This document shows positions 1 through 8,852 of a DNA stretch of 64,000 nt, in pieces. The notes under the pieces are model-generated. The model made no database searches, was not told the origin of the DNA, and saw only the letters and a program-made list of their open reading frames with translations. The DNA is taken from positions 1 to 64,000 of the forward strand of contig JAFYCM010000090.1 of the NCBI GenBank assembly GCA_017539645.1. Reading direction: 5' to 3'. The stretch comes from Bacteroidales bacterium. Lineage in GTDB: Bacteria; Bacteroidota; Bacteroidia; Bacteroidales; Marinilabiliaceae. Made by a program: the position numbers and the translations under genes. Each line of letters starts with the position of its first letter. The first letter of the stretch is position 1.

Positions 1-49
1 CAAAGGACTGAAAATCCTTGTGTCACTGGTTCGATTCCCGTTGGTACCA
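1..49 (+). tRNA. tRNA-Phe (GAA), 5' end outside window
   Basis: Only the 3' part is present. A 5-bp anticodon stem (aagga/tcctt) encloses the 7-base loop ctgaaaa, giving anticodon GAA with the conserved T33. A five-base variable loop (gtgtc), a T-arm with loop ttcgatt (one mismatch in the stem) and the 3' acceptor strand follow, with A as discriminator. CCA is not encoded. The D-arm and 5' acceptor strand lie before base 1, so acceptor pairing cannot be checked. Confidence 0.85.
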
Positions 50-57
50 CAAACAAA

Positions 58-88
58 AGACTACTCAAGTTTGAGTGGTCTTTTTTTG
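58..88 (+). terminator. Rho-independent terminator of the tRNA-Phe transcript
   Basis: An 11-bp stem (agactactcaa / ttgagtggtct, one G-U) with a minimal loop is followed directly by seven T. It lies nine bases after the tRNA. Confidence 0.85.
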
Positions 89-179
89 TTTGTGCATGTT
101 TTTGTCTGACTTGCGGAATTTGTATAGCGTGTAACTCTCTGATATAGAGACGTTTATTGTAAATATATACAATAAAACT

Positions 180-231
180 GGGTTGCATCATAGCTGAAGT
201 GGTAGCTATGGTACAACCCAGAAGTTTTTTT
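180..231. terminator. Bidirectional terminator hairpin downstream of deoC
   Basis: The long imperfect stem begins gggttg and ends caaccc, with the inner arms atcatagct/agctatggt. A run of seven T follows on the plus strand and a weaker T-rich stretch on the minus strand. It sits just past the deoC stop codon, so its likely job is to end the minus-strand mazG-deoC transcript. Confidence 0.7.
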
Positions 232-243
232 GTTTAGCTCTGC

Positions 244-1146
244 TTAGTCTTTGCAGAAATACTTAATGTTGGTCTCTTGTCCGCTCTTGAGAGAGAGGAT
301 TTTAGAGAGAACGGCGTTGGCAAGGCTGCTTGCGCCAATGCGGAATAGTTCAGGACAGAGCCATTCGTCGCCGCATACATTTTTTACAATGCTATAGTAA
401 GTCAAAGCATCCTCGATGCTGCGAATGCCGCCAGCGGGTTTGAATCCAATCTTTTTGCCGGTCTGTTTGTAGTACTCTTTTATAGCGAGGCACATTACGT
501 ATGCAGCTTCGGGCGTCGCACCGCCTTGCGAAACTTTACCTGTAGAGGTCTTAATCATATCGGCGCCTGCCATCATAGCAAGAACGCTTGCAAACCAGAT
601 GTTTTCTGGAGATTCGAGCATACTTGTCTCCAAAATCACTTTGAGACGAGCGTCGTTTCCACAAGTATTCTTAATCTTAGAAATTTCATCGCCGACATAG
701 TCATAGTTGCCATCGAGGAATTCGCCGACAGAGATTACGGCATCGACCTCGTTAGCGCCAGCATCGATAACCTTCTTTACTTCGGCGCATTTTATCTCCG
801 TGAAAGTTTGCGATGAAGGGAAGTTGCCCACAACCACAGCTTTGTATACGTCGTTGAGATAAGCAAAATTCTTATACAGCGGTGAGAAAACGGGGTAGAG
901 GCAGATGCCGCCCACGTTAGGAATGTCGGGATAGACTTTAGAGAATTTGTTCACTTTCTGCACGAACGAAGTGATAGACTCCTTAGAATCTTCGGTGTTG
1001 AGCGAAGTGAGGTCGATGCTATGTAGAATTTTGCACAAAACCTCAACGTCATCTGTGTATTTTTCTGCGTTTTTTGCGCATTCAGCCACCTTTTGCTCTA
1101 CGTCTTGAAGCTCAGATGGAATGGGATAATTAGAAAATGAAAACAT
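244..1146 (-). CDS. deoC: Deoxyribose-phosphate aldolase DeoC
   Basis: DeoC cleaves 2-deoxyribose-5-phosphate to glyceraldehyde-3-phosphate and acetaldehyde in cytosolic deoxynucleoside catabolism. The 300-residue protein shows the class I aldolase signatures: the segment GADMIKTSTGK, whose first lysine is the Schiff-base residue, then GFKPAGGIRS with the second active-site lysine, and an upstream GANEVDAVISVG strand. It is longer at the N-terminus than the E. coli enzyme, which is common in Bacteroidota. Its ATG starts one base after the stop of the mazG-like gene, so the two are probably translated from one transcript made from the promoter at 1489-1496. A hairpin terminator follows. Assignment is firm. 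Confidence 0.95.
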   Translation of the reverse strand: MFSFSNYPIPSELQDVEQKVAECAKNAEKYTDDVEVLCKILHSIDLTSLNTEDSKESITSFVQKVNKFSKVYPDIPNVGGICLYPVFSPLYKNFAYLNDVYKAVVVGNFPSSQTFTEIKCAEVKKVIDAGANEVDAVISVGEFLDGNYDYVGDEISKIKNTCGNDARLKVILETSMLESPENIWFASVLAMMAGADMIKTSTGKVSQGGATPEAAYVMCLAIKEYYKQTGKKIGFKPAGGIRSIEDALTYYSIVKNVCGDEWLCPELFRIGASSLANAVLSKILSLKSGQETNIKYFCKD

Positions 1147-1147
1147 A

Positions 1148-1471
1148 TTATTCTTTATTTATAAAACGATTTTTATCTCTTGAAATCTTCTTTTGTAAGT
1201 TGTGCTGAAAAGCCTCAGTGAGGTCAACACCCGTTTGATTGGCGAGGCAAGTAACCACCCAAAGCACATCGGCAAGTTCGTCGGCGAGGTTGAGGTCTTC
1301 GTTGGGTTTGGCAACTTGATCTCCATATTTACGGGAAATTACACGCGCCAACTCGCCCACCTCTTCGGTGAGAACAGCCATATTGGTTAGCTCCGAGAAA
1401 TATCCACCTCCGTATTGCTTAATCCATTGGTCGACTGATTCTTGTAGCTGTTTGATGGTAATGTTTTCCAT
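1148..1471 (-). CDS. MazG-like nucleotide pyrophosphohydrolase
   Basis: A small (about 107-residue) all-alpha NTP pyrophosphohydrolase of the MazG/RS21-C6 type, expected to hydrolyse non-canonical or surplus (d)NTPs to NMP and PPi in the cytosol. The metal-binding pattern is visible: EEVGELARVI near residue 36 (ExxxE) and DELADVLWVV near residue 63 (ExxD). The start MENITIKQLQ at 1471 is chosen over longer reading because the promoter motif at 1489-1496 lies upstream of it and inside any longer version. deoC follows after one base. The pairing with a nucleoside-catabolic aldolase suggests a nucleotide-salvage or cleanup operon. The exact substrate cannot be read from sequence. Confidence 0.85.
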   Translation of the reverse strand: MENITIKQLQESVDQWIKQYGGGYFSELTNMAVLTEEVGELARVISRKYGDQVAKPNEDLNLADELADVLWVVTCLANQTGVDLTEAFQHNLQKKISRDKNRFINKE

Positions 1472-1488
1472 ACTTATATATAAACGCG

Positions 1489-1496
1489 CAAAAGTA
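1489..1496 (-). promoter_or_regulatory. -7 promoter element for mazG-like/deoC
   Basis: TACTTTTG on the minus strand fits the Bacteroidota -7 consensus TAnnTTTG and lies 17 bases before the chosen ATG. No clear -33 TTTG was seen. Confidence 0.55.
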
Positions 1497-1590
1497 ATCC
1501 TTTTTTTGTGCAATCTTTTTTATATGAGTATAACGGCATCGACGGCAAAAATAAATCTTACATAAGTTGTGGAAATTCGAGAAATAAGCA

Positions 1591-1598
1591 TACATTTG
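1591..1598 (+). promoter_or_regulatory. -7 promoter element for tRNA-Leu
   Basis: TACATTTG matches TAnnTTTG, with a TTG at 1567-1569 about 21 bases upstream as a -33 candidate. The mature tRNA begins 15 bases downstream. Confidence 0.6.
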
Positions 1599-1612
1599 CA
1601 CCCGCTTTTGAA

Positions 1613-1694
1613 GCCCAGATGGCGGAATCGGTAGACGCGTTGGTCTCAAACACCAATGTCGCAAGACGTGCCAGTTCGATCCTGGCTCTGGGTA
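1613..1694 (+). tRNA. tRNA-Leu (CAA)
   Basis: The acceptor arms gcccaga and tctgggt pair over seven positions (one G-U). The anticodon stem ttggt/accaa carries loop ctcaaac, giving anticodon CAA. There is a long class II variable arm and a T-arm gccag/ctggc with loop ttcgatc. Discriminator is A and CCA is not encoded. It has its own promoter and terminator. Confidence 0.95.
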
Positions 1695-1698
1695 CTTC

Positions 1699-1752
1699 CA
1701 GAAAACTACAGCCCTTGAAGGTCGATTGACTTTCGAGGGTTTTCTGCTTTTT
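1699..1752 (+). terminator. Terminator of tRNA-Leu
   Basis: An inner 12-position stem (cccttgaaggtc / gactttcgaggg, loop gatt) is extended by the outer arms cagaaaac/gttttctg and followed by a T-run. Confidence 0.8.
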
Positions 1753-2006
1753 ATGGCATACGAAAAATGTCACCGAATTGAACGAGACAAACGAAGTAAT
1801 TTTCGGAAAGATGATGAATTTGCAGGTGTTTAGTTCTGCGAATCGAACGAATTCTACTAATATAAATTAGTTCAATTCGGAGATAGTCTGCTCACACTGA
1901 TTTGCAAAAGAATAAGCTGTATTTAGCGTGCAGCGTACATAGAAAAAATCGGCAAAATGCAACAGTTAAGCATGGTGTACGTATAAATAGAATGTAGATT
2001 TATTCC

Positions 2007-2014
2007 TACATTTG
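2007..2014 (+). promoter_or_regulatory. -7 promoter element for the HU-SPOR gene
   Basis: TACATTTG fits TAnnTTTG. Transcription would begin near 2021, which supports the ATG at 2033 and rules out the in-frame TTG at 2012. The roughly 250 bases between the tRNA-Leu terminator and this motif hold no gene that I can see. Confidence 0.6.
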
Positions 2015-2032
2015 CCTAAATGTCTAAGAAAA

Positions 2033-2896
2033 ATGGAATTTCAACCTCAGTACATATTGAATTTACTCTTTGAGGAGGATTGTGTGATTGTTCCTAATGT
2101 TGGTGCTTTTGTGGCTCAACACATTGGTGCTGCGTTCGATAGCCGACAGATGCGCATGACGCCGCCTCGTAAGGAGATAATCTTCAACGCGCAAGTGCGT
2201 CATAATGATGGCTTACTGGCTTCATACGTATCTAATGAGTGTGGAGTGTCGATGGCTGAAGCGATGAAGAGCGTCGATGATTATGCAGCAAGTATAAATA
2301 GACAACTGAAGCAGGGCTCGTCGGTGATGATTGCTGGATTGGGCTCGCTTGTGATGAAGGGTGGCAAGGTGAACTTCACGCCGAATAGTTCGGTAGTGTT
2401 GCTAAAAACATCATACGGATTAGCGCCCATCGTTGTTAGCGAACACGTGCAAGTGGCCGAGATCCGCAAGAGTCAGTCGCGACTGAAGCAGGTTGTAGGT
2501 ACAGCAGCTGTGTTGGCTGTTATGTTGCTCATACCATCGCAAGTAACCGACAACGAGGCTGACAGAACGTTAGTTTCGGCATCGGTGATTAGCTCGTTCA
2601 TACAAGATCCGACGCAAATCAGCGGTGTTGCGCCCGAAGATGTAGAAGCGGTAGAACCCAGTACGGAGGTTAAGCCATATCACATAATAGTAGCAAGTTT
2701 CGCACGCGACAGTCAGGCTGACGACTACATAAAGAAGCAAGAGATGCGCGGTGTGAACGGATTGGTGAAATTGGTTGGCAAAAACAAAGTGAGAGTTTCG
2801 GTGGCAAGTTTTGCTACGCGTGCCGAAGCAGCTAAAGCCAATAGAAATATACGCAAGATGCCTGGCTACGAGAGCGCTTGGATACTCTACTACTAA
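2033..2896 (+). CDS. HU-like DNA-binding / SPOR domain membrane protein
   Basis: This is a Bacteroidota-type composite protein. Residues about 1-120 resemble the paired HU-like (CCDC81-type) domains, including the strand VIVPNVGAFVAQ, a PPRKEIIFNA turn and a GLGSLVMKGGKVNFTP stretch. One transmembrane segment follows at about residues 154-172. A C-terminal SPOR domain spans about 205-287, beginning YHIIVASF. SPOR domains bind denuded peptidoglycan glycan strands at division sites, and HU folds bind DNA, so the protein may link chromosome and septum. That link is inference. The start MEFQPQYIL is preferred because the promoter at 2007-2014 lies over the longer alternative. The DUF4197 gene follows 40 bases later. 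Confidence 0.85.
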   Translation: MEFQPQYILNLLFEEDCVIVPNVGAFVAQHIGAAFDSRQMRMTPPRKEIIFNAQVRHNDGLLASYVSNECGVSMAEAMKSVDDYAASINRQLKQGSSVMIAGLGSLVMKGGKVNFTPNSSVVLLKTSYGLAPIVVSEHVQVAEIRKSQSRLKQVVGTAAVLAVMLLIPSQVTDNEADRTLVSASVISSFIQDPTQISGVAPEDVEAVEPSTEVKPYHIIVASFARDSQADDYIKKQEMRGVNGLVKLVGKNKVRVSVASFATRAEAAKANRNIRKMPGYESAWILYY

Positions 2897-2936
2897 AGAG
2901 AGTTTGTATACATATATAAACTAAAACCATACAACT

Positions 2937-3698
2937 ATGATAAGAAAAGCAATAATAGCAGTAAGTGCAGTGGCTGTGGCGGCATTCTGTGCATGTTCGG
3001 ATATGGCGTCGTTGGGTTCGCTTGCGGGCGTAACGAAATCGGCATCGTCGTCGCTGACATCGACTGAGATTACGGCAGGATTGAAAGAGGCGTTGAACCT
3101 CGGCGTTCAGGCTGGTGTGAAATATCTTGGTGCGAGTGGCGGCTATTACAACGACCTCGCGTACAGAATTGGTTTGCCAGAAGAGGCTGCCGTTATCACT
3201 AAAAACATATCGAAACTTCCCGGTGGTCAGACGCTTGTGACGAAAGTTGTGCGCAATATCAACGAGGCCGCTTCGGATGCAGCATCGAAAGCTACGCCAA
3301 TATTTGCATCGGCCATAACAAGTATGACCATTAGCGATGCACGCAACATACTTATGGGCAACAAAACGGCTGCTACTACATATTTCAAAACCAAGACAAA
3401 ACCTGGGCTGAAGACACTTTTCGGCGGTTATATAGATACGTCTATAAATAAGAAAATTATTGGCGATGTGTCGGCGCAATCGTCGTGGAACACGCTGACG
3501 AGCAATTGGAATTCGGTGGCAACAACTGTGGTGGGTAAAGCTGCAGGCCTCACAGCCGTAAATACCAATTTGAGCGATTACCTCACCGATAAGGCTGTAG
3601 ACGGATTGTATAAAAAAGTAGGCGAGAAGGAGTCGGCAATCAGAAGTGATGCTACACAACGCACCTCGGCTTTGCTCAAGAAAGTATTCGGACATTGA
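2937..3698 (+). CDS. DUF4197 family lipoprotein
   Basis: The 253-residue protein has an N-terminal signal peptide ending in a Cys-rich lipobox-like stretch (FCACSD, Cys20 the likely lipid site). The body is an alpha-helical DUF4197 domain with internal features such as LGVQAGVKYLG and a TISDARNILMGNKTAATTYF segment. DUF4197 proteins are widespread periplasmic proteins of unknown function. The stop overlaps the start of the next gene (TGATG), so the two are translationally coupled and probably act together at the outer membrane. Family assignment is by recognised sequence features. No biochemical role can be proposed from sequence. Confidence 0.8.
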   Translation: MIRKAIIAVSAVAVAAFCACSDMASLGSLAGVTKSASSSLTSTEITAGLKEALNLGVQAGVKYLGASGGYYNDLAYRIGLPEEAAVITKNISKLPGGQTLVTKVVRNINEAASDAASKATPIFASAITSMTISDARNILMGNKTAATTYFKTKTKPGLKTLFGGYIDTSINKKIIGDVSAQSSWNTLTSNWNSVATTVVGKAAGLTAVNTNLSDYLTDKAVDGLYKKVGEKESAIRSDATQRTSALLKKVFGH

Positions 3699-4813
3699 TG
3701 CGTGCTACACTCTGCCTATTATTATTTCTCGTTGCAACCATTGCAATAGCCCAACCAAGAGCGGCATTTGAAGGTCGTTATTTTCAAATAGATACTACAG
3801 CACACGCAGGCGACGTTGATTTGAATATCGATGTCGCCACGTTTTTTCGCAACAATGAGTATTTCAGTGCATACGTAGAGGGCTACACGCTGCCAGGATT
3901 TACTCTTCAGCCAACAATCTCATACTCTCCTACCAATAAAAGTAACGTAGAAGCCGGACTTCGTCTCCGTCAATATGGTGGCGATGACGACAAGATTACC
4001 ATCTTTCCGATAGTTCGCGCCCAGCTGCTATTTACACCCAACACGCGTCTTACGGTTGGTGTGCTCGATGGCTATGCATCGCACGATTTGCCAGAAAGTA
4101 TCCTCGATATAGAAAAAGAGCTCAACGGCCGCCCCGAAACAGGCATTCAGTTTAGGTATAGCAAAGAGCGTTGGTGGATAGATATGTGGATAGATTGGCA
4201 GAAGTTTATTTACCGTGATGATACTATTCCCGAGCGCTTTATGTCGGGCGTGGGCGTTAATTATGCCATACTTACGAATGAAGAGAGGTTGCGCTTGGAA
4301 ATACCCTTCCGCATGACGGCAAATCATGTTGGCGGTCAGATAAATAATTACGCTGAGCCGATGCAGAGTTTGCTTAACGGCGTAATAGGTTTGCGACTGA
4401 AACGACGTTCAAATGCGTTTGTGAAGTCTTGGCAATGCGATATTCGCGAACTCTTCTTCCATGTGTCGGCTGGCGAAGCGGTCTATCCGGCGAGAGATGG
4501 AGCGGCATTCAATGCAGAATGGAAAGCTGCTACGCGCTATGTTGAGGCAACGGCTGGATATTTTCGTGGTAATAATTTCTACGCTATGCACGGCAATCCT
4601 ACATATATGTGCATAAGTAATTTCAAAGAATACTACAGTAAAGAGCGTTCAATAGTCACGGGCGAGTTGAATGTGAATTATCGTGCGTCGGATGCTTTTC
4701 GATTCTACATCGGCGGCAAAGCATATTACGACACCGAAGCCAAGCAGTGCGACTATTATTATGGACTTGGTATAGTGTTCGATGCGACGAAAAACATCTA
4801 TCGGCGTAAATGA
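3698..4813 (+). CDS. Hypothetical envelope protein, probable outer-membrane beta-barrel
   Basis: I do not recognise a named family. The 371-residue product starts with a clear signal peptide (LCLLLFLVATIAIAQ, cleavage after AIAQ). The remainder is rich in alternating hydrophobic/aromatic strands and YxxG/RxxY patterns, and the last residues (YYYGLGIVFDATKNIYRRK) form an aromatic terminal strand. This suggests a beta-barrel or beta-sandwich in the outer membrane. The ATG overlaps the stop of the DUF4197 lipoprotein gene, so the pair forms an operon. The ATG at 3698 is chosen rather than the in-frame TTG just before it. Function unknown. Confidence 0.7.
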   Translation: MRATLCLLLFLVATIAIAQPRAAFEGRYFQIDTTAHAGDVDLNIDVATFFRNNEYFSAYVEGYTLPGFTLQPTISYSPTNKSNVEAGLRLRQYGGDDDKITIFPIVRAQLLFTPNTRLTVGVLDGYASHDLPESILDIEKELNGRPETGIQFRYSKERWWIDMWIDWQKFIYRDDTIPERFMSGVGVNYAILTNEERLRLEIPFRMTANHVGGQINNYAEPMQSLLNGVIGLRLKRRSNAFVKSWQCDIRELFFHVSAGEAVYPARDGAAFNAEWKAATRYVEATAGYFRGNNFYAMHGNPTYMCISNFKEYYSKERSIVTGELNVNYRASDAFRFYIGGKAYYDTEAKQCDYYYGLGIVFDATKNIYRRK

Positions 4814-4823
4814 AATAAAGAAC

Positions 4824-4831
4824 TACCTTTG
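4824..4831 (+). promoter_or_regulatory. -7 promoter element for tyrS
   Basis: TACCTTTG fits TAnnTTTG, 34 bases before the tyrS ATG and just after the preceding stop codon. Confidence 0.5.
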
Positions 4832-4864
4832 CGCCTCAAAAAGGAAATAATATAACAGCATAAA

Positions 4865-6151
4865 ATGAATTTTGTTGAAGAATTGAAATGGCGCGGTATG
4901 ATCGCCGAGATGATGCCGGGCACAGAAGAACAGCTCCAAAAGGGGCTCACCTCGGCGTATGTTGGCATCGACCCAACCGCTGATTCACTCCACATTGGTC
5001 ACCTCGTTGGCGTAATGATGCTTAAGCATTTTCAGCGTGCCGGTCATCGCCCTATTGCCCTCATAGGTGGCGCAACAGGTATGATTGGCGACCCATCGAT
5101 GAAATCGGCTGAGCGCAACCTACTCGATGAACAAACTTTGCGTCATAATCAGGAATGCATCAAAAAACAGCTCGCTCGCTTCCTCGACTTCGATTCTGAT
5201 GCGCCTAACGCGGCTAAACTCGTAAATAACTACGATTGGATGCGCGACTACTCGTTCCTCAACTTCATTCGCGACATTGGCAAACACATCACCGTAAACT
5301 ACATGATGGCTAAAGACTCGGTGAAGAAACGTCTCTCGCGCGATTCGTCGGTGGGTATGTCGTTCACCGAATTCTCATACCAACTCTTGCAAGGTTACGA
5401 CTTTATGTATCTATATGAACATGAAGGTTGCCGCTTGCAGATGGGTGGTTCGGACCAATGGGGCAATATAACCACAGGTACAGACCTTATTCGCAAGATG
5501 CTTGGTGGCGAGGCCTTTGCACTCACATGTCCGCTAATTACAAAAGCCGATGGCGGCAAATTTGGCAAAACAGAGAGTGGCAACATTTGGCTCGACCCAG
5601 AAAAGACAAGTCCATACAAATTCTATCAGTTCTGGCTCAACACCTCTGATGCCGACGCGGAGAAATACCTCAAGATATTCACAACCCTTAGCAAGGAAGA
5701 GATTGAGCAATTGGCACGCGAACAAGCCGAAGACGCAGGTCGTAGGCCAATGCAAAAGCGCCTTGCCGACGAGATAACCACTATGGTGCACGGCAAAGAG
5801 GCTCTCGACGCAGCTATCGAAGCATCGCAGATTCTCTTTGGCAAAGGCTCAGTCGAGACATTGCACAAGATGGACGAAGAGACATTCCTCTCGGTATTCG
5901 AAGGTGTGCCTACATTCGAAATAGACCGTGCTAAGATTGAGGCTGGCATATCTGTTGCTGACCTACTTACAGCCGAGGCTGCAGTATTCCCATCGAAAGG
6001 GGAATTGCGCCGCAATATCGCTGGCTTGCAAATCAACAAAGAGAAAGTTGATGCTGCAGAGAAGACTATCGACAGCACAGCATTGCTCAATGGTAAGTAC
6101 ATACTTATACAGAAAGGCAAAAAGAACTTCTATATACTTATAACAAAATAG
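4865..6151 (+). CDS. tyrS: Tyrosyl-tRNA synthetase
   Basis: TyrS charges tRNA-Tyr with tyrosine in the cytosol. The 428-residue length is standard for the bacterial enzyme. Class I signatures are present: HIGHLVG at about residue 39 and KFGKTESGN (the KMSKS equivalent) at about residue 234. The tyrosine-binding [24 protein letters not shown] region lies between them. A C-terminal S4-like RNA-binding module covers about residues 350-428. It has its own promoter and a strong terminator, so it is probably a single-gene transcript. Confidence 0.97.
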   Translation: MNFVEELKWRGMIAEMMPGTEEQLQKGLTSAYVGIDPTADSLHIGHLVGVMMLKHFQRAGHRPIALIGGATGMIGDPSMKSAERNLLDEQTLRHNQECIKKQLARFLDFDSDAPNAAKLVNNYDWMRDYSFLNFIRDIGKHITVNYMMAKDSVKKRLSRDSSVGMSFTEFSYQLLQGYDFMYLYEHEGCRLQMGGSDQWGNITTGTDLIRKMLGGEAFALTCPLITKADGGKFGKTESGNIWLDPEKTSPYKFYQFWLNTSDADAEKYLKIFTTLSKEEIEQLAREQAEDAGRRPMQKRLADEITTMVHGKEALDAAIEASQILFGKGSVETLHKMDEETFLSVFEGVPTFEIDRAKIEAGISVADLLTAEAAVFPSKGELRRNIAGLQINKEKVDAAEKTIDSTALLNGKYILIQKGKKNFYILITK

Positions 6152-6180
6152 ACGACGCTGTGAATGCGCTCTAAATACAA

Positions 6181-6217
6181 AATCCCGACGGAGGTAACCT
6201 CTGCTCGGGATTTTTTT
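6181..6217 (+). terminator. Terminator of tyrS
   Basis: The stem aatcccga/tcgggatt, with an inner gagg/cctc pairing, is followed by seven T. Confidence 0.9.
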
Positions 6218-6242
6218 ATTAACCATGTAAAAATGCTCAAAA

Positions 6243-6938
6243 ATGGTCGGAACAATAGTAAATACTTGCACGATAGTTATCGGAAGTGTATTAGGCTCGA
6301 TTGTGAATCGTGGCGTGAAAGAGAAGTATAAAAAAGCTATCTACACCACGCTTGGGTTGGCGTGTCTTGCAATAGGACTGAATGCAACGATTAGCCACTT
6401 GCCGAAAAGTCAATATCCGGTTTTGTTTGTTGTTTCGCTTGCTCTTGGCACGGCATTGGGCACATGGATCGACATCGACGCGCGTTTTCATAGGCTTGTC
6501 GATAAATATTCTAAAGATGGTAAAGGCGCGCAACTTTCAAATGGACTTTCTACGGCTATATTGCTCTATTGTATCGGTCCGCTGTCGATGCTCGGTCCTG
6601 TGGTGAGCGCAATAAATGGCGATAATACATTTCTCTATACCAATGCAACGCTGGACCTTGTCTCGTCGTTGATTTTTGCTTCTACCTATGGCATAGGTAT
6701 GATATTGGCAGCTCCGGTTCTTTTTTGCTGGCAAGGTGCGTTCTATCTTATAGCATCAATATCGAGTACCGCCATCAGTGAAGCGTTGATGGACGAGTTG
6801 CTTATAGTAGGCGGATTGATGATTGTGGCATCTGGGTTGTCGTTGCTCGAGTTGAAGGATTGTAAGACGCTAAATATCCTCCCATCTTTATTCATTCCGA
6901 TAATTTGGTTCGGCGCGAAGGCGTTGGTGGGAATGTGA
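6243..6938 (+). CDS. DUF554 family integral membrane protein
   Basis: A 231-residue, almost entirely hydrophobic protein of the DUF554 (YdfK/YqgA) family. Family features visible are the N-terminal VGTIVNTCTIVIGSVLGSIV, the GLACLAIGL segment and the central YCIGPLSMLGPV motif. About six to seven membrane helices are predicted by eye in the inner membrane. Its function is unknown and transport has been suggested for the family. The last 51 bases overlap, tail to tail, the minus-strand glycosyltransferase gene. The DUF554 C-terminal helix looks genuine, so any mis-annotation in the overlap would more likely concern the other gene's tail. Confidence 0.88.
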   Translation: MVGTIVNTCTIVIGSVLGSIVNRGVKEKYKKAIYTTLGLACLAIGLNATISHLPKSQYPVLFVVSLALGTALGTWIDIDARFHRLVDKYSKDGKGAQLSNGLSTAILLYCIGPLSMLGPVVSAINGDNTFLYTNATLDLVSSLIFASTYGIGMILAAPVLFCWQGAFYLIASISSTAISEALMDELLIVGGLMIVASGLSLLELKDCKTLNILPSLFIPIIWFGAKALVGM

Positions 6939-7883
6939 TTTGTTCATTTTGCTTATGCATTCATCCATATCTGCATAGAAAACAGAAGGGAAATTGAAGC
7001 CTCTTATCGAAGCAAAGACTTTGTCTATCAGCATTGGTTTGTTGTAGGCAGCAGCGAGTAGAAACGTTCCAGAAACTTTGGAGGTTTGATATTCAGCGAA
7101 GAATGGTGTATTGGAGTGGATTAGCGCAAGAAGGAAATCGGCATCATTCATATACTGAGCAAAAAGGGTAGAGGGAACGTAGCTATTGAAATATATAATC
7201 TTATCCTCAACCCCAGCAGCGCGACAATTGCTAAGGAAATCGTTGCCATTGGCGGCGTTGATGTTGGAAAGAAGTACGACTTTCGTGTTGTGTGGGAAAT
7301 CGCTACGCTGAAGTAGATGTAGCAAAAAATTGTAGTCGCGGCGTGTGTATTGAACAGTACCTGGAACAATCGCCCAACGCTCTCCTTGTGGCTTTATGTG
7401 CCCTGTGGGAGGAAGCGCTTTGTATGCTTGTATATAGCTGCAACTATAGCCTAAACTACGTACGTACTCTACTATGTATGCGCCAAGCACGAAGTAGTGC
7501 TCTATAAGCCGATGTGAAATGAACTTCTGCCCGAGACTTGTTTCGAGTTTCTTTGCGTTGTGCAGAATGCCAACAAAGCGCGTATTGCGCCAGCGTGGCA
7601 ATAGGCAAAATTGAAGCATTTTGCTACCCGAAGCAGTGTTGAAAATTACCTGTTTGATATTGTTCTTGCGTATGGCTCGATGCAGCTTCAAAAGGCCTGC
7701 AAAATGGTCGAAATCCATCGCAATGAGTTTGATGTTGCTATGTGAGAACTCTACGCGGTCGGCTACTCTCTTATTTACGTATAGCCAAACTTCGTTGCTA
7801 TGCTGTGCCCAATATTCAATTTGCTGCGGCAGACATTCGGTGTGCCATGTGTAGAACTCAACTATTGCAACGCGTTCTGTCAT
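6888..7883 (-). CDS. Glycosyltransferase-like protein (GT-B type, uncertain)
   Basis: The 331-residue protein lacks a definitive signature but reads like a GT-B glycosyltransferase. There is an N-terminal Rossmann-like half (VAIVEFYTWHTECLPQQIEYW) and a C-terminal half with the typical IIYFNSYVPSTLFAQYMNDADFLL segment, followed by KVSGTFLLAAAYNKPMLID, comparable to the donor-binding region of GT4 enzymes. It overlaps the stop of the GT2 gene upstream by 4 bases (ATGA), so the two are co-translated. It probably adds a sugar to a surface glycan or LPS O-unit. Its 3' end overlaps the convergent DUF554 gene by 51 bases. Acceptor and donor cannot be read from sequence. Confidence 0.65.
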   Translation of the reverse strand: MTERVAIVEFYTWHTECLPQQIEYWAQHSNEVWLYVNKRVADRVEFSHSNIKLIAMDFDHFAGLLKLHRAIRKNNIKQVIFNTASGSKMLQFCLLPRWRNTRFVGILHNAKKLETSLGQKFISHRLIEHYFVLGAYIVEYVRSLGYSCSYIQAYKALPPTGHIKPQGERWAIVPGTVQYTRRDYNFLLHLLQRSDFPHNTKVVLLSNINAANGNDFLSNCRAAGVEDKIIYFNSYVPSTLFAQYMNDADFLLALIHSNTPFFAEYQTSKVSGTFLLAAAYNKPMLIDKVFASIRGFNFPSVFYADMDECISKMNKSHSHQRLRAEPNYRNE

Positions 7884-8698
7884 AATTTCACTATTCCGTT
7901 GGGCGTTTTTATGACTCTGTTTTTGCGTGTTTTTAGCATGACATTTCTATTGAAAGCCAAAGTCTCTTTCGTTTTATATGGACGCTTGTGGTCGAGGTGC
8001 ACGCAGATGGCCGAAAAGCGCAACTGTATAGGCTTGATGCCGTTGTTTTGCAGTCTGTAGCCAAATTCTCGATCTTGTCCGCCGTACTGCATATCCTCGT
8101 TGAACCCATTCACAGCCAACAAATCGGTGCGCCAGCCCGATGAATTGCATCCGTTCCATGTGGGTTCGGCAGGTGTGATGAAGTTCATAAACTTAGCGAA
8201 CCAATCAACGTTTTGCAATTTTGTCATTTTGGTGCTTATTGGCTGCCCTTTGCTAATTAGCCAATTTATGTCGAAAGCATCACCATGCGCAATGTCGTTT
8301 ATTGTGATGGCGAGGCTCACACCCATAGTGAGTTTGAAATATCCGCCCGAGATGTAGCATTTTTCACGAGCATTTTTGTAGTGCACTTCTACAAAGTCGT
8401 TGCGTGGAATGCAATCTTGGTCGGTAAATATGAGATAATCCGACTTGGCGGCGACAAGTGCTTTGTTGAGAATCTCCGACTTGCGAAAGCCGCGATCTTC
8501 TTGCCAAATATGATTTATTGGCAATAGATTACGAAAACTATCGACAACCTTTTTGGTGTCGTCGGTACTTCCGTCGTCGGCAATAATTACTTCGTTGGGT
8601 TTATGCGTCTGAAGAGCGTAGCCCCAAAGAGTCTTCTCGAGCCATCGAGGATTGTTGTTTGTAGATATAATTACACCGATTGTAAACGGTCTTGTCAT
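7880..8698 (-). CDS. Family 2 glycosyltransferase
   Basis: A GT-A fold enzyme that would transfer a sugar from a nucleotide-sugar to a surface glycan precursor on the cytosolic face. The N-terminus shows FTIGVIISTNN, IIADDGSTDDT (nucleotide binding) and FTDQDCIPRNDF (the DxD-type metal site as DQD). A YGGQDREFGYRL segment matches the acceptor/catalytic ED(E)-like region common in GT2 proteins. ATG at 8698 gives the compact family start. An alternative in-frame ATG is at 8710. It is coupled to the following glycosyltransferase gene through an ATGA overlap and lies about 150 bases downstream of the GT4 gene on the same strand, so the three probably form one glycan locus. Confidence 0.85.
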   Translation of the reverse strand: MTRPFTIGVIISTNNNPRWLEKTLWGYALQTHKPNEVIIADDGSTDDTKKVVDSFRNLLPINHIWQEDRGFRKSEILNKALVAAKSDYLIFTDQDCIPRNDFVEVHYKNAREKCYISGGYFKLTMGVSLAITINDIAHGDAFDINWLISKGQPISTKMTKLQNVDWFAKFMNFITPAEPTWNGCNSSGWRTDLLAVNGFNEDMQYGGQDREFGYRLQNNGIKPIQLRFSAICVHLDHKRPYKTKETLAFNRNVMLKTRKNRVIKTPNGIVKL

Positions 8699-8852
8699 CG
8701 AAATATCCATAGAAATGCTGTGCAAACATATCTATTTTAGCACACACTGTACCAGAAGTGGTGCGTAGAACGCCCTTTTTGACATTTTTTGTACGTAAGT
8801 ATAATTATGTACGTACGATAAAGGCTAACCGAAGCGGTGTAAGTATGAATTA

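Noticed and set aside
8781-8820. TACGTA/GTACGTAC palindromes that seem frequent in several gaps and genes
   Set aside because: Their frequency cannot be judged by eye, so I did not treat them as a methylation or uptake signal. A genome-wide word count would decide.
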